64,000 bases of DNA from Linepithema humile. Taxonomy: Eukaryota > Arthropoda > Insecta > Hymenoptera > Formicidae. The notes below the pieces were generated by a model that was not told the DNA's origin, did no database searches, and was given only the letters and a program-made list of their open reading frames with translations. A program made the position numbers and the translations under genes. Each line of letters begins with the position of its first letter. Position 1 is the stretch's first letter. Shown here piece by piece: positions 45,601-57,263 of the stretch. The stretch lies in assembly GCF_040581485.1 (NCBI RefSeq), contig NC_090133.1:14818001-14882000 (forward strand), written 5' to 3'.

Positions 45601-46186
45601 ATTTAATTATAATTTATGAAATTCTGTAATTGCGGATTGATATGGATTTATCCCAATATTAATACGTCCTAATTGTACTAAATCCAATCTTATTTTTAAT
45701 CGGTTTTAATACCGTATTTTCGGTGCAGAAATCCCGATCGATTTGGATTACTTTTTTTTAAATCGGTTTTAATCGCATATTTTCGGCAGGGCACTCACTT
45801 CTCTGACGAAGAAAATAAAATATATTTTCTAACAAATTGGTTCTCTCAATCTCTAACCAGTTCGAACGAATCCTTAGGGCATTACGCCCATAATAACTAT
45901 ATAATATTTCTAACTATAATTGATGATCATTTAGCAACTTTCATAATGTCGCAAATTGTACAACTATAATAACCTTCTATTATCGCTTTACTTTCCTGTT
46001 AGTGTTGGAGAATTCTTGGTTATACTTTAGAATAATACTGTTAGACGTATGTAACGTGCTTTTTGTTCGCTAATATATGGTATGGACGTGTGATATTAGA
46101 CTGACATTAGATTGTGTGTCGTGCTCCTTTGTTACGCGCGTCCGGCGACTCGTTATTAACGGCCAAAACTGGCCGAAAATAAGCAA
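45601..46186. other. Repeat fragments upstream of the CACTA-like gene
   Basis: AATCGGTTTTAAT-CC/GCATATTTTCGG occurs twice (about 45698-45725 and 45763-45787). 45788-45889 matches the end of the 38274-39228 repeat, and 45895-46075 matches the 180-bp dimer at 37900-38273. Confidence 0.45.
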
Positions 46187-47957
46187 ATGGAAAGAAAACG
46201 AAGTCTTCCACGTAGCTCGCGTAAAACTTTTGATAAGTTATCTATCAGGCAAAAAAGATTGCATCATCGAACAATATTCAATGCAACTATAAATGCACTT
46301 AATGCTTTGGTAGCCAATATACCACAAGCTGAACCCAGCAATAATCTTGAAAAAAACAAAAGAGATGAATGCGTTTCTGTATTGGAAGTGATCTTATTAT
46401 TAATAGTGATAATAATAATGCGTCATTAATTAATACTACTTACAGCAGTAACTATTCGGACACAACAAGTGATGAGAGTGACAGTGATATTTTTACGAAT
46501 AATATTATTAATAAAAAGAAATTTGCCGATTTTAGAGCAAGATTAGCACAAATATGTTGTGAAAGCCACATGACTCATATGCAGATAAATTCTATCCTAA
46601 AAGTATTGCGAGAACATGAATGCCTCAAAAACTTTCCTAAAGACGCTAGAATATTATTAGGTACACCAAAAGACTGTACCAAGAAAATTAAAGACGTTTT
46701 CCCAGGTCAATATCTTCATGTGGGCATTGCGAAAACATCTTAAAGAAATTATCAGTATTGTCCCCCTATGATGAAGTGCCTTTGGAAATTTTTATTGACA
46801 TTAGTATTGATGGAGCAAATGTTTATGAAAGTTTTAATTTTGATATCTGGCCGATCCAATTTCAAATTATTAATATCAAAAACAAAAATCCAATGATTGC
46901 GGGGATCTACGCGAAACCTAAAAAACCTCAGGATATTACAGATTTCTTCAAAGAATTCAATTTAGAACCGTTGCAATTACTCGAAAAAGATATTTTATTT
47001 AACGATAAAATTGTAAGAATAAAATTAAATTGTTTTATTGCTGATATACCCGCTAGGCACGCATGCTTAAATATTAAGGCACACACCGGATTTTATAATT
47101 GCAACAAATGTAAAATCCCAAAAGGCATAAAACAGACAGGACTACTATTTTTAAAGGAACAAATCACTCTTCACGGACTGATGAAGAATATCATCAGAAA
47201 GAAAAAATGGACGTGAATCACCATCATGGTTACTCTGTTCTGTAATTATTACCGTTGAATTTAGTACGTCAAACTCCGCTAGATTACATGCATTTAGTGT
47301 GTTTAAGAGTAGTCAAACAAATAATCGTAAAAGCATGGGTAGAAGGGTTCTATCGGCCAATGAAATTAAAAGATGTTGTAAAAGATCGTATTTCAAATCG
47401 CCTTTCGACATTAATTACTTACTGCCCATGTGAATTTTCTCGAAAACCAAGAAGTCTGAATTATTGCTGACGCTATAAAGCAGCCGAGTTTCGACAATTT
47501 TTATTATTTACGGGACCAACTGTTTTGCTCGATTTGTTTGGTGACGATTTACGAATACAGCATTTTTTAAAGTTACATTATGCGAACATTGTTCGAATTC
47601 TTGTATCGTCAAATGAAAGAAACCATAATGATATTGAGAAAGCAAAAATAATTTTATATTTATTTGTAACTGACAGTATTTCTGTGTACGGTAGAAACTT
47701 TTTATCGCACTGTAAGCATTTATACACTCACCCTGTAACGGTGCAGCCTGCAAGCTGCATCGTTACGGCTACGAACCGTCCACCGTCCGTAGTCCACCAA
47801 GGGCGCATCGAGCGCCGATAAGACTTTGTCATAAACACCGGCGGTCAATCGCCGAACGGACCCCTACATCCGACCGTTCCAAATTTCCGCTTAGCGGGGG
47901 CCCGCCGCCGAAACCGCCGATGCTTGCCGATCCAAAGTCAGTCGGCCGCCAGCCGGG

Positions 47958-47965
47958 TATAAAAG
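47958..47965 (+). promoter_or_regulatory. TATA box within an inverted repeat, LTR A
   Basis: TATAAAAG flanked by AGCCGGG and CCCGGCT, a 7-bp perfect inverted repeat. The same layout is in LTR B at 57486. Confidence 0.65.
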
Positions 47966-48027
47966 AAGCCCGGCTGTACGTCTATTTCACCAGATCCTGT
48001 TCGCTGCTAGACAGCGAACATCCCTCT

Positions 48028-48275
48028 ACGAGCGTTCTCGTGTACCGCCGAGCGTTCTCGGTATTCTATCCGCTAAAGCACGAGCGTTCTCGTGCACCCG
48101 TCGAGCGTACTCGGCTCCTCCAAGTACCGGTCTTCGTACACGGGCATTCCCGTGTACCCAGCAGGACTGCCGCTCCAAATCCACCTCATATGAGCGTTCT
48201 CGTACTTCCGCCGAGCGTACTCGGCTTCAAGCCTTTTGTACGAGCATTCTCGTATACCCGCCGAGCGTACTCGGC
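48028..48275 (+). repeat. Array of nine short hairpins, LTR A
   Basis: Short stems with 4-nt loops start near 48028, 48048, 48078, 48102, 48136, 48191, 48210, 48238 and 48261. Two types alternate in part: ACGAG-CGTT-CTCGT and CCGAG-CGTA-CTCGG. The best is GTACACGGG-CATT-CCCGTGTAC (48136-48157). The array lies about 40-290 bases after the predicted transcription start. Confidence 0.8.
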
Positions 48276-49199
48276 TTCCGATCCAAATATCGCGTTTCCG
48301 CACACCGGATTTAAAGTCAGACTCCATCCGGCAGGCAAAACCGCGTCGACCAATCCGCACCGCCAAGCGACCCGTATCGATCGACTATTGAACAGACTCG
48401 CGACGCATCTACGAACGCGCCCGCCGACAGGCGCTCCATCGTACCAACCGCTACGACTCGATCGTACGCGCTTGCGCTAATAGTTCCGCCGATCGCACCA
48501 AGACGCTTCACGTTACGTGTAGACAAATCACACGCCGCCTTGACACACTCGTCAGTTTAGACGAATCACACGTCGCCTTTATACACCTCGCACACCACAT
48601 TTATACAAATCATACATCGCATATACACTGTCATCAATCTTATTATTTATTCAATAAACATCTCATTTTGTTATCATCTTTCAAACGCGAGTTCTTATTG
48701 ACATACCCCCAATCGAACGAATCCGAATTCCGGCGAGCTATACCGCGCACGAAAAGCTCACATGGTTTCAACCCGCAAAAAAAATAAGCCACCAAACTTT
48801 AGCACAATTTTTAACACCTTTGAATAGCAATAACTCAGCAACAAATCATCATATTGGGATGAAAAAAATCGCAAATTAAAGCTTGAATATTCCTCTTAAC
48901 AACCAAAAAAATCAAAATTGAGTTACACAAAATGTTTTACAAAATGGCGGACATTAAAGATAGACTTTGAGAAATAGAAAAATAATTGTTTTGCTTAAAT
49001 TATTGCATTACTCAAAGGAGTCCACTGCCGGGTACAAAAATGTATGCGTTTTTAAGTTCATTTATTTCCTAACAAATCCATATTTTAAAAATTTGTCTAC
49101 GATTTTTTTTTGATAGAGTTACGTTTTGAAAAAAATGTTACAAAATGGACTTTTTTTGTAAAATTGTAATTCAGAAACAAATTATCGAGGAAAACATTT

Positions 49200-49800
49200 C
49201 TAAAAGGAAATTAAAGTGTAAACTTTAAACCGCGCGCGCGCGCGGTCTGTATGAGCGTTTGCCAATATTCCGGCCCAAACCATAATGGATCCACCATTAA
49301 AATTCTTTCTCATTTTCATGGCGCATGAAGCAAACCGTTCTCCAGAACGACGATACACTCGTGAACGCCCATCGGGCACTCTAAGACAAAATCTTGATTC
49401 GTCCGTGAATAACACACGACTCCAATCATACATATCCCAGTTTTGATGTTCTATCGCGAAATTTAGTCGAGCTTCGCGATGTCGATGTTTTAAAGTTGGC
49501 ACTAAAACTGGTCTTTGACATTGAAGATTTTCCTCCGCAAGTCTTCGCCGAACAGTGTCGTTGCTCACCTCTACTCCAATTTGTTGCAAATTGTTTTTTA
49601 TCTCGATTGATGTCATATGACGGTTTCTTAGTGCTGACATAACAATATAATGATCATCTTGTGCCGTGGTACATCTTTGACGACCAGATCCGGGTCTTCG
49701 ATTATAAGTACCAGTTTCCACGTATCTGTTGTACACTTGCTGACAGTTGTACAAGGGACGTTTAAAAAATTTGCAACATAACGTTGACTCCTTCCATCAT
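49200..49800 (-). pseudogene. Tc1-type transposase, truncated
   Basis: Starts almost inside the terminal repeat with DGRSQRYVANFLNV (helix-turn-helix). After a frame change it runs VYNRYVETGTYNRRPGSGRQRCTTAQDD, then TVRRRLAEENLQ, RVLFTDESRFCL (first catalytic Asp) and GGSIMVWAGI. The similarity ends there, replaced by NAHTDRARARF up to the stop at 49200. The second Asp and the Glu of the DDE triad are missing, so it is inactive. A full family member is about 340 aa. Confidence 0.8.
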
Positions 49801-49814
49801 TTTTTTTGCGGGTG

Positions 49815-52800
49815 AGTATATAATATATTCGTTAAAATCGCTACAGTATCGACGATCCAGAGCGATCCTGTTTTTGTTATGTTCGCCTTGAAAAAGGTTA
49901 TCACGCGGAGATATCATGTAATCAAACGTAAAAACGGTGATTTCTGCCGTCGGACAATAACGAGTCAGATTCGAAAGAATAGCGATATCTGATAGACTCC
50001 TGTTTCGGAGGTAGGGATGTAATAACGATCAGTCATGTATAAAAATATCGAGAATTAGAGAGCGACAAGCTATTGCTTGAAAGTACACTCTAAGAAGAGG
50101 CGAAGAATACACGGACGACCGAAATCACAATCGGGACTTCTCAGATCTCGACTTCTCGCAATAAACATTATTACACAAAAGATCCCGTGCCGGCTCGCCT
50201 GTGGGTAGACTGCCGTCGTGCCACAGCTTATTAAAAGTGGGATTGCAAATCTGGGTATGGACATTGCGTCTGGTTTCACAAATTTTGCTCAGTGAGGTAA
50301 GCTCTTTTCTCAATTTCGTCGGCGCAGACTTTCTGAGACGTGAAGCGTGCGGGTATAAACGGACAGTGGTTTTCGGTGTGAAAACGTCCGGGTACGGATA
50401 TCAGGTTCTGTGAACGCGAGTATTGAGCTTCGTGTGAGTGCGAGTCGCGCGACCATGTGCCGTTTGATTTTTTGTGCAAGAGACGCTGAGTGACGAAAAC
50501 AGATATGGAGCTTTGCCCGGGAAATAATTTTACGGTTGTCGAGCTGAGAGAGGCCTTTCGTGAGAGAGGCCTTCGTGAGAGAGAGTTCTCTATCTGCCTA
50601 TCGGGGGGACAAAGGCCGAACTTATTTAGCGGTTGAATGAGCGCGATCCTGGCGCGTGGAGGACGATCGGCGAGCGACGAAGGGAGACGCGTGTGGCGAG
50701 TCTCGTTGACGCATCGGCCTGAAAGCAGCGATAAGGCTGGGAAAGCTGGCGAGAATGCGCTGATACGAGAGGGACGCGTGAATATCGCGGCACCGGTGGC
50801 GGAGGAAAGTAATGACGCGTTACGGCAAGAACTTAGTCTTTTGCGGCGTGAACGGAAGTGTATGCAGAGAGAGGAGTTGCTTCGAAGAGAGTTGGAATTG
50901 CCACAAAATTCACCTGCTACGATTATGACGACAAATAACGGCGTTGCTCCCGCGTGCGGTGTCGTACGAGGGATAAAAGAATTGCTGCCCGAGTTCGATG
51001 CGACGGACAACACATTTTGGAGATGGAAGCATCAATTAGAATTGTTGAGACGCTTGTATCGGCTGGATTAGGGTTCGACGAGAATATTGATTACCTCTCG
51101 GTTGAAAGGGCGAGCACTGTCGCGGTTCTACTCAAGGGCTGAGAATGTGACTATGGACATAGAGGAACTCTTGCTGGAAATGGAACAAATGTTCGACCTA
51201 CGGCCAGGGAAACTCGCTGAGGAGAGATTTCGAAGCTCACGTCTGGAGGGGAGACAAGCCCTTCTGTGATTACTACCACGAAAAAGTGATTCTTGCTAAT
51301 CGTGTGCCAATTGCAAAGCTGCTTGACTATATCGTTGAGGGCGTGATGGATAGACGCTTGCAAAATAAAGCACGCCTCATGAACTTTCGATCGGGAGCGG
51401 AATTATTAAAGGCATTCGAAAAGATCCAAATAAAATATAAGAGGCCAAGCGAGAAAAAGCATCGGAGAGAAGGAATGAGAATGGCTAGCAGCGGGAAAAC
51501 AGATGCGGCGTCGACAAGGGGAAAACCAGTGAAATGTTTCAAATGTCACGAATCGGGGCATATCGCAGCGCAGTGCAGGCGCGTGTCGGGGAGACGAGTG
51601 TGCTATTTCTGCGAATTACCAGAGCATTTGGCGAGAGAATGCCCGAAGCAAAGTCAACCTTCAACGTCAGGGGCGGCTAAAGACTCTGCGTACGCTGCGT
51701 CTACAAATATCGTGCAACCCGTTACGTTACCGAAACCGTATACGATTACTGCAAAAATCGCAACGGAAGATAAAGCTGGAGACGTGTGTTATTATGTTGT
51801 CGACGCGATAATGGATTCAGAATCGCCGATTAATCTCGTTCGCGGTGATATAGTCCCAAACGAATTGCGCTTGCTTGTCGACGAGGATGTGAGTCAGTTT
51901 TGCAGGATTAACGGCTCACAGTTGAAATCGTCGGTATTTTTTATGGCGATTTGATCATCTGCGACGCGCAAGTAAAAATAAAGTTTTACGTTGTGCCGCG
52001 TGATACTATGGCGTATAATGTTCTTCTGGGTAGAGATTTTCGAAATTGCCCACTACTACGCGTATTTTGGGGGAGTCTCCTAGAATCGAGAATGTGGAGG
52101 AAGAGCACGTTGTTCATCAGCTGATGCATCTTGACAGTGATAACCTTGCCCGCCCGAGTGACGGGTTACAGATTAATCCAGCTGTCGGTGGGGATGCGTG
52201 TGCGGAGATTTGCGGGACCTTCGAGTTACAATACCTTTTTAATTTGCGGGGGGAAAAATGCGGGGGGAAAAATGCGTCTCGATGCTGGCTAAGCCATTGT
52301 ATGATATAATTAAGAAAACCGCCATTTTAAGTCCGTATCTGTGTACATCTATGTAATTTGATTTTGTAATTATTTTGTTTTATTTTGAATGTATGTATTG
52401 CGACGCCTCAGCCGAGAAAGAAAATGTTTGACTGAGACGGCCAAAAGTCAGAATGGCCGAACTGTAGGCTTTTATATAATATATTTGTTAAAATCGCTAC
52501 AGTATCGACGATCCGGAGCGATCCTGTATTTGTTATGTTTGCCTTAAAAAAGGTTATCACGCGGAGATATCATATAATCAAACGTAAAAACGGTGATTCC
52601 TGCCGTCGGGCAATAACGAGTCAGATTCGAAAGAATAGCGATATCTGATAGGCTCCTGTTTCGGAGGTAGGGATGTAGTAACGATCAAGCATGTATAAAA
52701 ATGCTGAGAATTAGAGAGCGACAAGCTATTGCTTGAGAGTACACTTTAGGAAGAAGCAAAGAATACGCGGACGACCGAAATCACAATCGGGACTTCTCAG

Positions 52801-52911
52801 ATCTCGACTTCTCGCAATAAACATTATTACACAAAAGTAAACATTTGAGAATACATTCAACCTTACTCATCCCGTGCCGGCTCGCCTGTGGTATACTGCC
52901 GTCATGCCGCA
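49815..52911 (+). mobile_element. LTR retrotransposon with gag, internally deleted
   Basis: Direct repeats 49815-50225 and 52463-52911 are the LTRs (about 0.4 kb). The 5' LTR lacks the first bases TGTAGGCTT, and the 3' LTR has a 30-bp extra segment near 52835-52868. Ends are TG...CA (TGCCACA at 50225, TGCCGCA at 52911). The leader GCTTATTAAAAGTGGGATTGC follows the 5' LTR, like the leader of the 28588-34692 element. GTAT at the left junction and after 52911 may be the target duplication. RT core, RNase H and integrase are missing. Confidence 0.7.
50637..52310 (+). pseudogene. gag: Gag and partial protease of the deleted LTR element
   Basis: 50637-51071 ends in capsid-type sequence (IKELLPEFDATDNTFWRWKH). 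The capsid continues in other frames (51087-51260, 51286-51450). CCHC knuckles CFKCHESGHIAAQC and CYFCELPEHLAREC lie at about 51537-51640. The protease site reads DSES (51814-51825) where DSGS is expected, replacing the invariant Gly, and LLGRDF follows near 52022. A short LAKPLYDIIKK piece near 52275 resembles the RT/RNase H junction, suggesting a large deletion. Frameshifts and the changed active site make it non-functional. Confidence 0.7.
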
Positions 52912-53205
52912 GTATAATGTCCATAATCTAATCCATTTGACGGATGATGTTCATAACTTTGATCCACTGGATCATTTTTCTTGCTTCCCGTTTGAAAATA
53001 ATATGAAGTTTTTTAAAAAAGCTATTCGTAAACCCTCTGTGCCATTACGACAGATTTATAATCATTACAAAGAGAAAAAAAGAACACGATTTCAAGAGTT
53101 ATTCGCAAAATTCCGCTATCGCGACTCGTGTATATCGTCCGAAGTTATGTAATGGCCCCCTTGTGCACCAACAAGAAAACATTAAGCAGTTGTCATGTAT
53201 TAAAA

Positions 53206-54474
53206 TGGATAAAGTTCCGATTAGCGGAACCCTCCGATTTTTTTTAAACTACACTATTTTTTGTATTTTTGCACGTTGATTACGAATATGATAATGAAAA
53301 TCGCCGAGGTCATTTTCAAGGTCAAAACATTAAAAAATATCACTTTTTTAACATTATTTTAATAAATATTGACGTAACAAACAAATGTTTCAAATAAAAG
53401 TTGTAGTTCTTGTAAAAATACATTATTTATGTTCTATGCATTTTTTGTGTAAAACTGATAATTTTTAAGAAAATTGACGTTAAAGATTAAAAACTTTGGT
53501 AAACAGGTAAGACGAAAAACGGGGGGGTTCGGGGGGACGAAAAAAGAGAGGTTCGGGGAGGGCAAAGCCCCCCCGAGGGGTCAAAGGGCGCAGGCGGGAA
53601 GGGGGGTGTAGGGGGGAGGGGCTCTGCCCCTCCCCCGCCTATTGCATGGCTATTCACTATTATAGAAGTTTAAAATAACTTTCAAACACAATATGCTCTT
53701 CACCTTGCGTAGGGGTCTTGCTAATCTTTTCAGTATCTAATATTTTTAGTATATTGTAGACTCATACTTTTAGTAAAGCGAAGATTTAATTCATACAAAC
53801 TTTCTGCGCGTACACACCTTACGTTGGGGTCTTGCTAATCTTTCCTGTATTTAATATTTTCAGTATATTGTAGACTCATCATACTTTTAGTAAGGCGAAG
53901 ATTTAATTCATATAAACTTTCTGCGCTCACACACCTTGCGTTGAGGTCTTGCTAATCTTTTCAGTATCTAGTATTTTTAGTATATTGTAGACTCATTAGA
54001 TTTTTAGCAAAGCAAAGATTTAATAAATATACATAAATTGTATACGCACACACGCCGCTACATTCTTGAACGGCATGCGCATGCAAGCTAAGGCCAACGA
54101 ACTTCGTGCGCGTGTAAGAGATACGTTTGCTATATCGGGATTCTACTGTGCACTGCTTTACATATTGGTGCAGGGGAAGGTCATTCCTCTTATTTTATTT
54201 TTTTCGAAAACTCTTAGTCCTACACAAAAAATGTATAGAACATAAATAATGTATTTTTACAAGAACTACAACTTTTATTTGAAACAAATGTTTGTTACGT
54301 TAATATTTATTGAAATAATGTTAAAAAAGTGATATTTTTTCAGTTTTTTAATGTTTTGACCTTGAAAATGACCTTGTCGGCGATTTTCATTATCATATTC
54401 GTAATCAACGTGCAAAAATACAAAAAATAGTGTAGTTTAAAAAAAATCAAAGGGTTCCGCTAATCGGAACTTTA
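53206..54474. mobile_element. 1.27-kb element with about 260-bp terminal inverted repeats
   Basis: 53206-53470 (GGATAAAGTTCCGATTAGCG...) is almost the exact inverse of 54215-54474. The core holds a G-rich block with hairpins (53517-53640) and a tandem repeat of about 118-120 bp in three copies (53690-54060). No coding frame. The superfamily is not clear, and no target duplication was identified. Confidence 0.75.
53690..54060. repeat. About 120-bp tandem repeat, three copies
   Basis: Each copy contains CACCTTGCGT-GGGTCTTGCTAATCTTT, TTTAGTATATTGTAGACTCA and AAGCGAAGATTTAAT. Confidence 0.8.
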
Positions 54475-54490
54475 TCCGAACGAAATTTAA

Positions 54491-55475
54491 TGTGCGCAAA
54501 TCATTGCTCTTTTGGAAGAAGAATTGAATCAAAGTTATGTTGCAAGGAAAATAGGTGTTCATCGATTCTCCATCTCTCGAGTTTGGGCTCGTTATCAAGA
54601 AACAGGCGGATTTCGTCGAAGGAGAGGACAAGGTCGAAGACGAATAACGTCAGCTAAAGAAGATCGCCGCATTATCAATGAGATAAATCGAAATCCATCA
54701 AGAATTGCACGAGTAATTGCAAATACAGTTCTTCTGTACAGACAAATTAGTGCTCAAACAATCAGGAGGCGTTTGCACGAAGTAAATTTGCGGTCGCGAG
54801 CTCGTGCTCAAGTGCCAATGTTATCTGTGGCTCATAGACGTGCTCGTTTGCAATATGCACGTACTTATCAGAATTGGATTGTGAGAGAGTGGAACAATGT
54901 ATTGTTCACTGACGAATCACGGTTTTGTCTTTTCCGTTCCGATGGAAGAGTCCGTGTTTGGCGTCGTAATGGACACCGTTTTGAAGAAAACTGCGTCGAG
55001 TCTGTTCGAGCGTTTGGTTGTGGTTCTAGTATGGGGTGGAATATCGATGCATGAACGCACAAATCTTGTCATCATACCACCTCCTGGATTGACAGGAGAA
55101 CGTTATGTACAGGAAATTTTGCGTCCTCACATAATACCCATGCGTCGTCGAATGGGGCGCAATTTTATTCTCATGCATGACAACGCTCGCCCACACACTG
55201 CCAGGATTGCTCTTAACTTCCTCGAACAAAACAACATCGAGGTGTTACCACATCCAGCAATGAGTCCGGATTTGAATCCCATTGAACATGTATGGTATAT
55301 GATGGGAAGAAGATTAAGAGATTTGGAGAGACAACCAACTAATCTGCAGGAGTTGGGAGCAACATTACAACAAATATGGCACGAAATTCCTCAGGCCACA
55401 ATTAGGCCATGCATTAATATGCATGACCGTTTACAAGAAGTCATTCGAAGACGAGGTGGGAATACACCATATTAA
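54491..55475 (+). pseudogene. Tc1-type transposase, DD34E, one frameshift
   Basis: Open from about 54491: IIALLEEELNQSYVARKIGVHRFSISRVWARYQETG (paired-type helix-turn-helix), GQGRRRITSAKEDRRI, and NNVLFTDESRFCLF (first Asp). At about 55035 one base is missing in the family motif GCGS-MVWGGIS, and the frame changes. The rest is intact to 55475: GGISMHERTNLV, FILMHDNARPHTARIAL (second Asp) and SPDLNPIEHVW (Glu), with 34 residues between Asp and Glu. The first 15-20 residues are missing, because the 53206-54474 element ends just before. A different lineage from the Tc1 at 47725-49813. Confidence 0.85.
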
Positions 55476-55504
55476 GTGCGAGAGCACCCACATTTTTTTA
55501 TGCA

Positions 55505-55508
<4 letters not shown>

Positions 55509-55562
<54 letters not shown>
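55509..55562. repeat. (AC)n microsatellite
   Basis: About 27 AC units directly after the Tc1 transposase gene. Confidence 0.97.
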
Positions 55563-55564
<2 letters not shown>

Positions 55565-57060
55565 GATGTGCGAAATCCGACCAGCAACCTCCCCGTGGTG
55601 CACATCGGGTAATGCTAATGCTGGCGGTAACTGACCAAAATGCATACATAACTTTGATACATTCTAACTCCTCGAAAAAAAATCGTACGAACCTCTTTTT
55701 TTTTAATTTGCAGCAAAAAGTCCAAATTTTACGATGGTTATCGTGACATTTGCGAAAAAAATTCGTTCTACTCCGTGGAGTGCATCAAACTTTGCAAATG
55801 TTTGGAGACAAAACACGTCTTTACTTTTAAAAAGACGGCGGGAGGAGGAAAGAAGAAATTCAAAATTGGCCAAATGCATCTTAAAGTAGAGACTTTAAGC
55901 TTTAAAATAAAAAAAAATCTTTCAAGTACGATAATTTTTAACGAAGTTACGATTATTTGAAGTTGTGCGAAATTTTGATATAAATGAGTGCGATAATTTT
56001 GTTGCCTAGTGTATTTAATTCTAAGTTTTTTGTTGAAGATTTCCAAAGTACTCAAGAGTACAGGACATTAGAGATAATATTTCCATTTCATCAGTACTTC
56101 AATCAATGATGCATAAATTAGAGTATGTACCTATTTAGTTCATGATCGTAGGAAATCATTTCTTTTATCTTGAAAGAATGTCATAATATTCATTTGTATT
56201 GTTTAATTTATTTTTCCATTTGATTCCATCTTTAAAAATCTGTTACGCGTTTCTATTTATTTTACACAAAATGTTTCTTGTTTTTACTTTTACAAATAAA
56301 AAATGGTTAATTTTTTAAAATTTATATTGTAGTTAATGCTTTTACCATTATAGGCAGAAGTTATGATTTCTCATTTACAAAATTGTATTATTCTATTTCA
56401 TCATAAAGCTTATTGTTTCAGAAATACCAGTATCACTATTTGACAAACATTTTATATTTATTCAATATCCGTCTTTTTATAATGTTATTTATATTTTCTA
56501 TTTTTTAGAGACATAAGCAAAGAGACGCATTTTATTCGAGAACAAGTTAACAAATTAATTAATACCCAGGAATTGATGAATGATTTTCATTCAATAATAA
56601 AAGAAGAATTTGCCGATATCCACGAGAGAAGACTATCATGAATTAAATTCTAATAGCACAAACTTAATAACCTTCCCACACAACATGCATGTCTTAACAA
56701 CGTTTTGTAGTCGTCTTTTTCATTACGTCTTTGAGACATTACCTAAAGACGATGTACAGACGTCTGACGGATCTTTCATAAGACGTCACTAAAAAAACTC
56801 ACAAAGTCGTCTGCTATGGCAATTTTGGGAGAGATGCATAACCTACAATTTCATTCAGTTATGCTTAATTTAGAACGGTGAATGATCCTACATGTGGAGT
56901 GGATAGTTTGACTCAAATAATTTTTTTTAATTGATAAAAAAATGAGCCACAAGTAAAATCATCCTCCGATCTAGACAGGGCATTAATTGTGGAGTGCTTG
57001 AATAAAATATTGTAAAACGAAGGGCTTCAAAGAATCCAAGTTGATGAGGCGATGGACTGT
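55563..57060. other. Unassigned sequence after the Tc1 gene
   Basis: No convincing gene. A possible exon follows a TTTTTTAG acceptor at about 56507 (RDISKETHFIREQVNKLINTQELMNDFHSIIKEEFADIHER), helical but unrecognised. 56690-56810 is rich in AGACGTCT motifs like the MITE at 21176-21444. Confidence 0.3.
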
Positions 57061-57263
57061 CAGGTAATAATAATAAGGTAATATAAGGTAATTTGAAACT
57101 ATAGTTTATAATCTATAATAATAATTTTTTAACCGATATCTCTTATGCTGCGTTTGACGTTTTTAGGTTCGATTAACCACTTCACTCAACCGGATCGAAA
57201 ATAACATTCTTAATCCAAGGTAATCATTGTTTTTTTAATTAATTATTATTTTAATATATAAAA
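57061..57263. repeat. Repeat flank of LTR B
   Basis: Matches 34955-35115 inverted, and continues after the LTR at 58713. Confidence 0.6.

Larger units (their letters stand above)
47734..48770 (+). mobile_element. Solo LTR A (1037 bp) with hairpin array, ACCC duplication
   Basis: Begins TGTAACGGTGCAGCC and ends CATGGTTTCA. ACCC is duplicated at 47730-47733 and 48771-48774, inside the left terminal repeat of the Tc1 element. It has a TATA box at 47958 and AATAAA near 48652, so + orientation is likely. It is a clear relative of 57264-58712. Confidence 0.85.
47725..49813 (-). mobile_element. Tc1/mariner element inserted in the CACTA-like gene
   Basis: Left end CACTCACCC, interrupted by a solo LTR, resumes at 48771 as ACCCGCAAAAAAAATAAGCC; the right end reads CATTTTTTTTGCGGGTGAG (about 49795-49813), its inverse. 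It lies at a TA in the codon pair for His-Leu-Tyr-Asn. The right tip lacks about two bases relative to the left. Between the ends is a truncated transposase on the minus strand and 0.4 kb of AT-rich sequence with a (CG)n run at 49231-49244. Confidence 0.75.
46187..53152 (+). pseudogene. CACTA/tnp2-like transposase gene, broken by nested insertions
   Basis: 46187-46410 gives MERKRSLPRSSRKTFDKLS...; 46369-46735 gives KKFADFRARLAQICCESHMTHMQINSILKVLREH. After a 1-nt shift comes LKKLSVLSPYDEVPLEIFIDISIDGANVYES (46745) and FIADIPARHACLNIKAHTGFYNCNKC (47036-47110), then, frame-changed, TPLDYMHLVCLRVVKQIIVKAW (47265) and FRQFLLFTGPTVLLDLF (about 47490). The frame stops at HLY (47717-47724) where a Tc1 starts, and resumes at 52912 with NVHNLIHLTDDVHNFDPLDHFSCFPFENNMKF, ending at 53152. 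This order (IDG, D-PAR, HTG-C-C, YMHLV, F-GP, YNVHNLIHL, FSCFPFEN) is a transposase-like family common in insects. The assignment to CACTA/tnp2 is tentative. Confidence 0.65.

Noticed and set aside
48028..48275. CRISPR-like array
   Set aside because: The repeated units are variable palindromes with irregular spacing, not identical repeats with unique spacers, and the DNA is eukaryotic.
47920..48480. 186-aa frame across the hairpin array
   Set aside because: No motif, and it begins upstream of the TATA box; the structure is explained better by hairpins.
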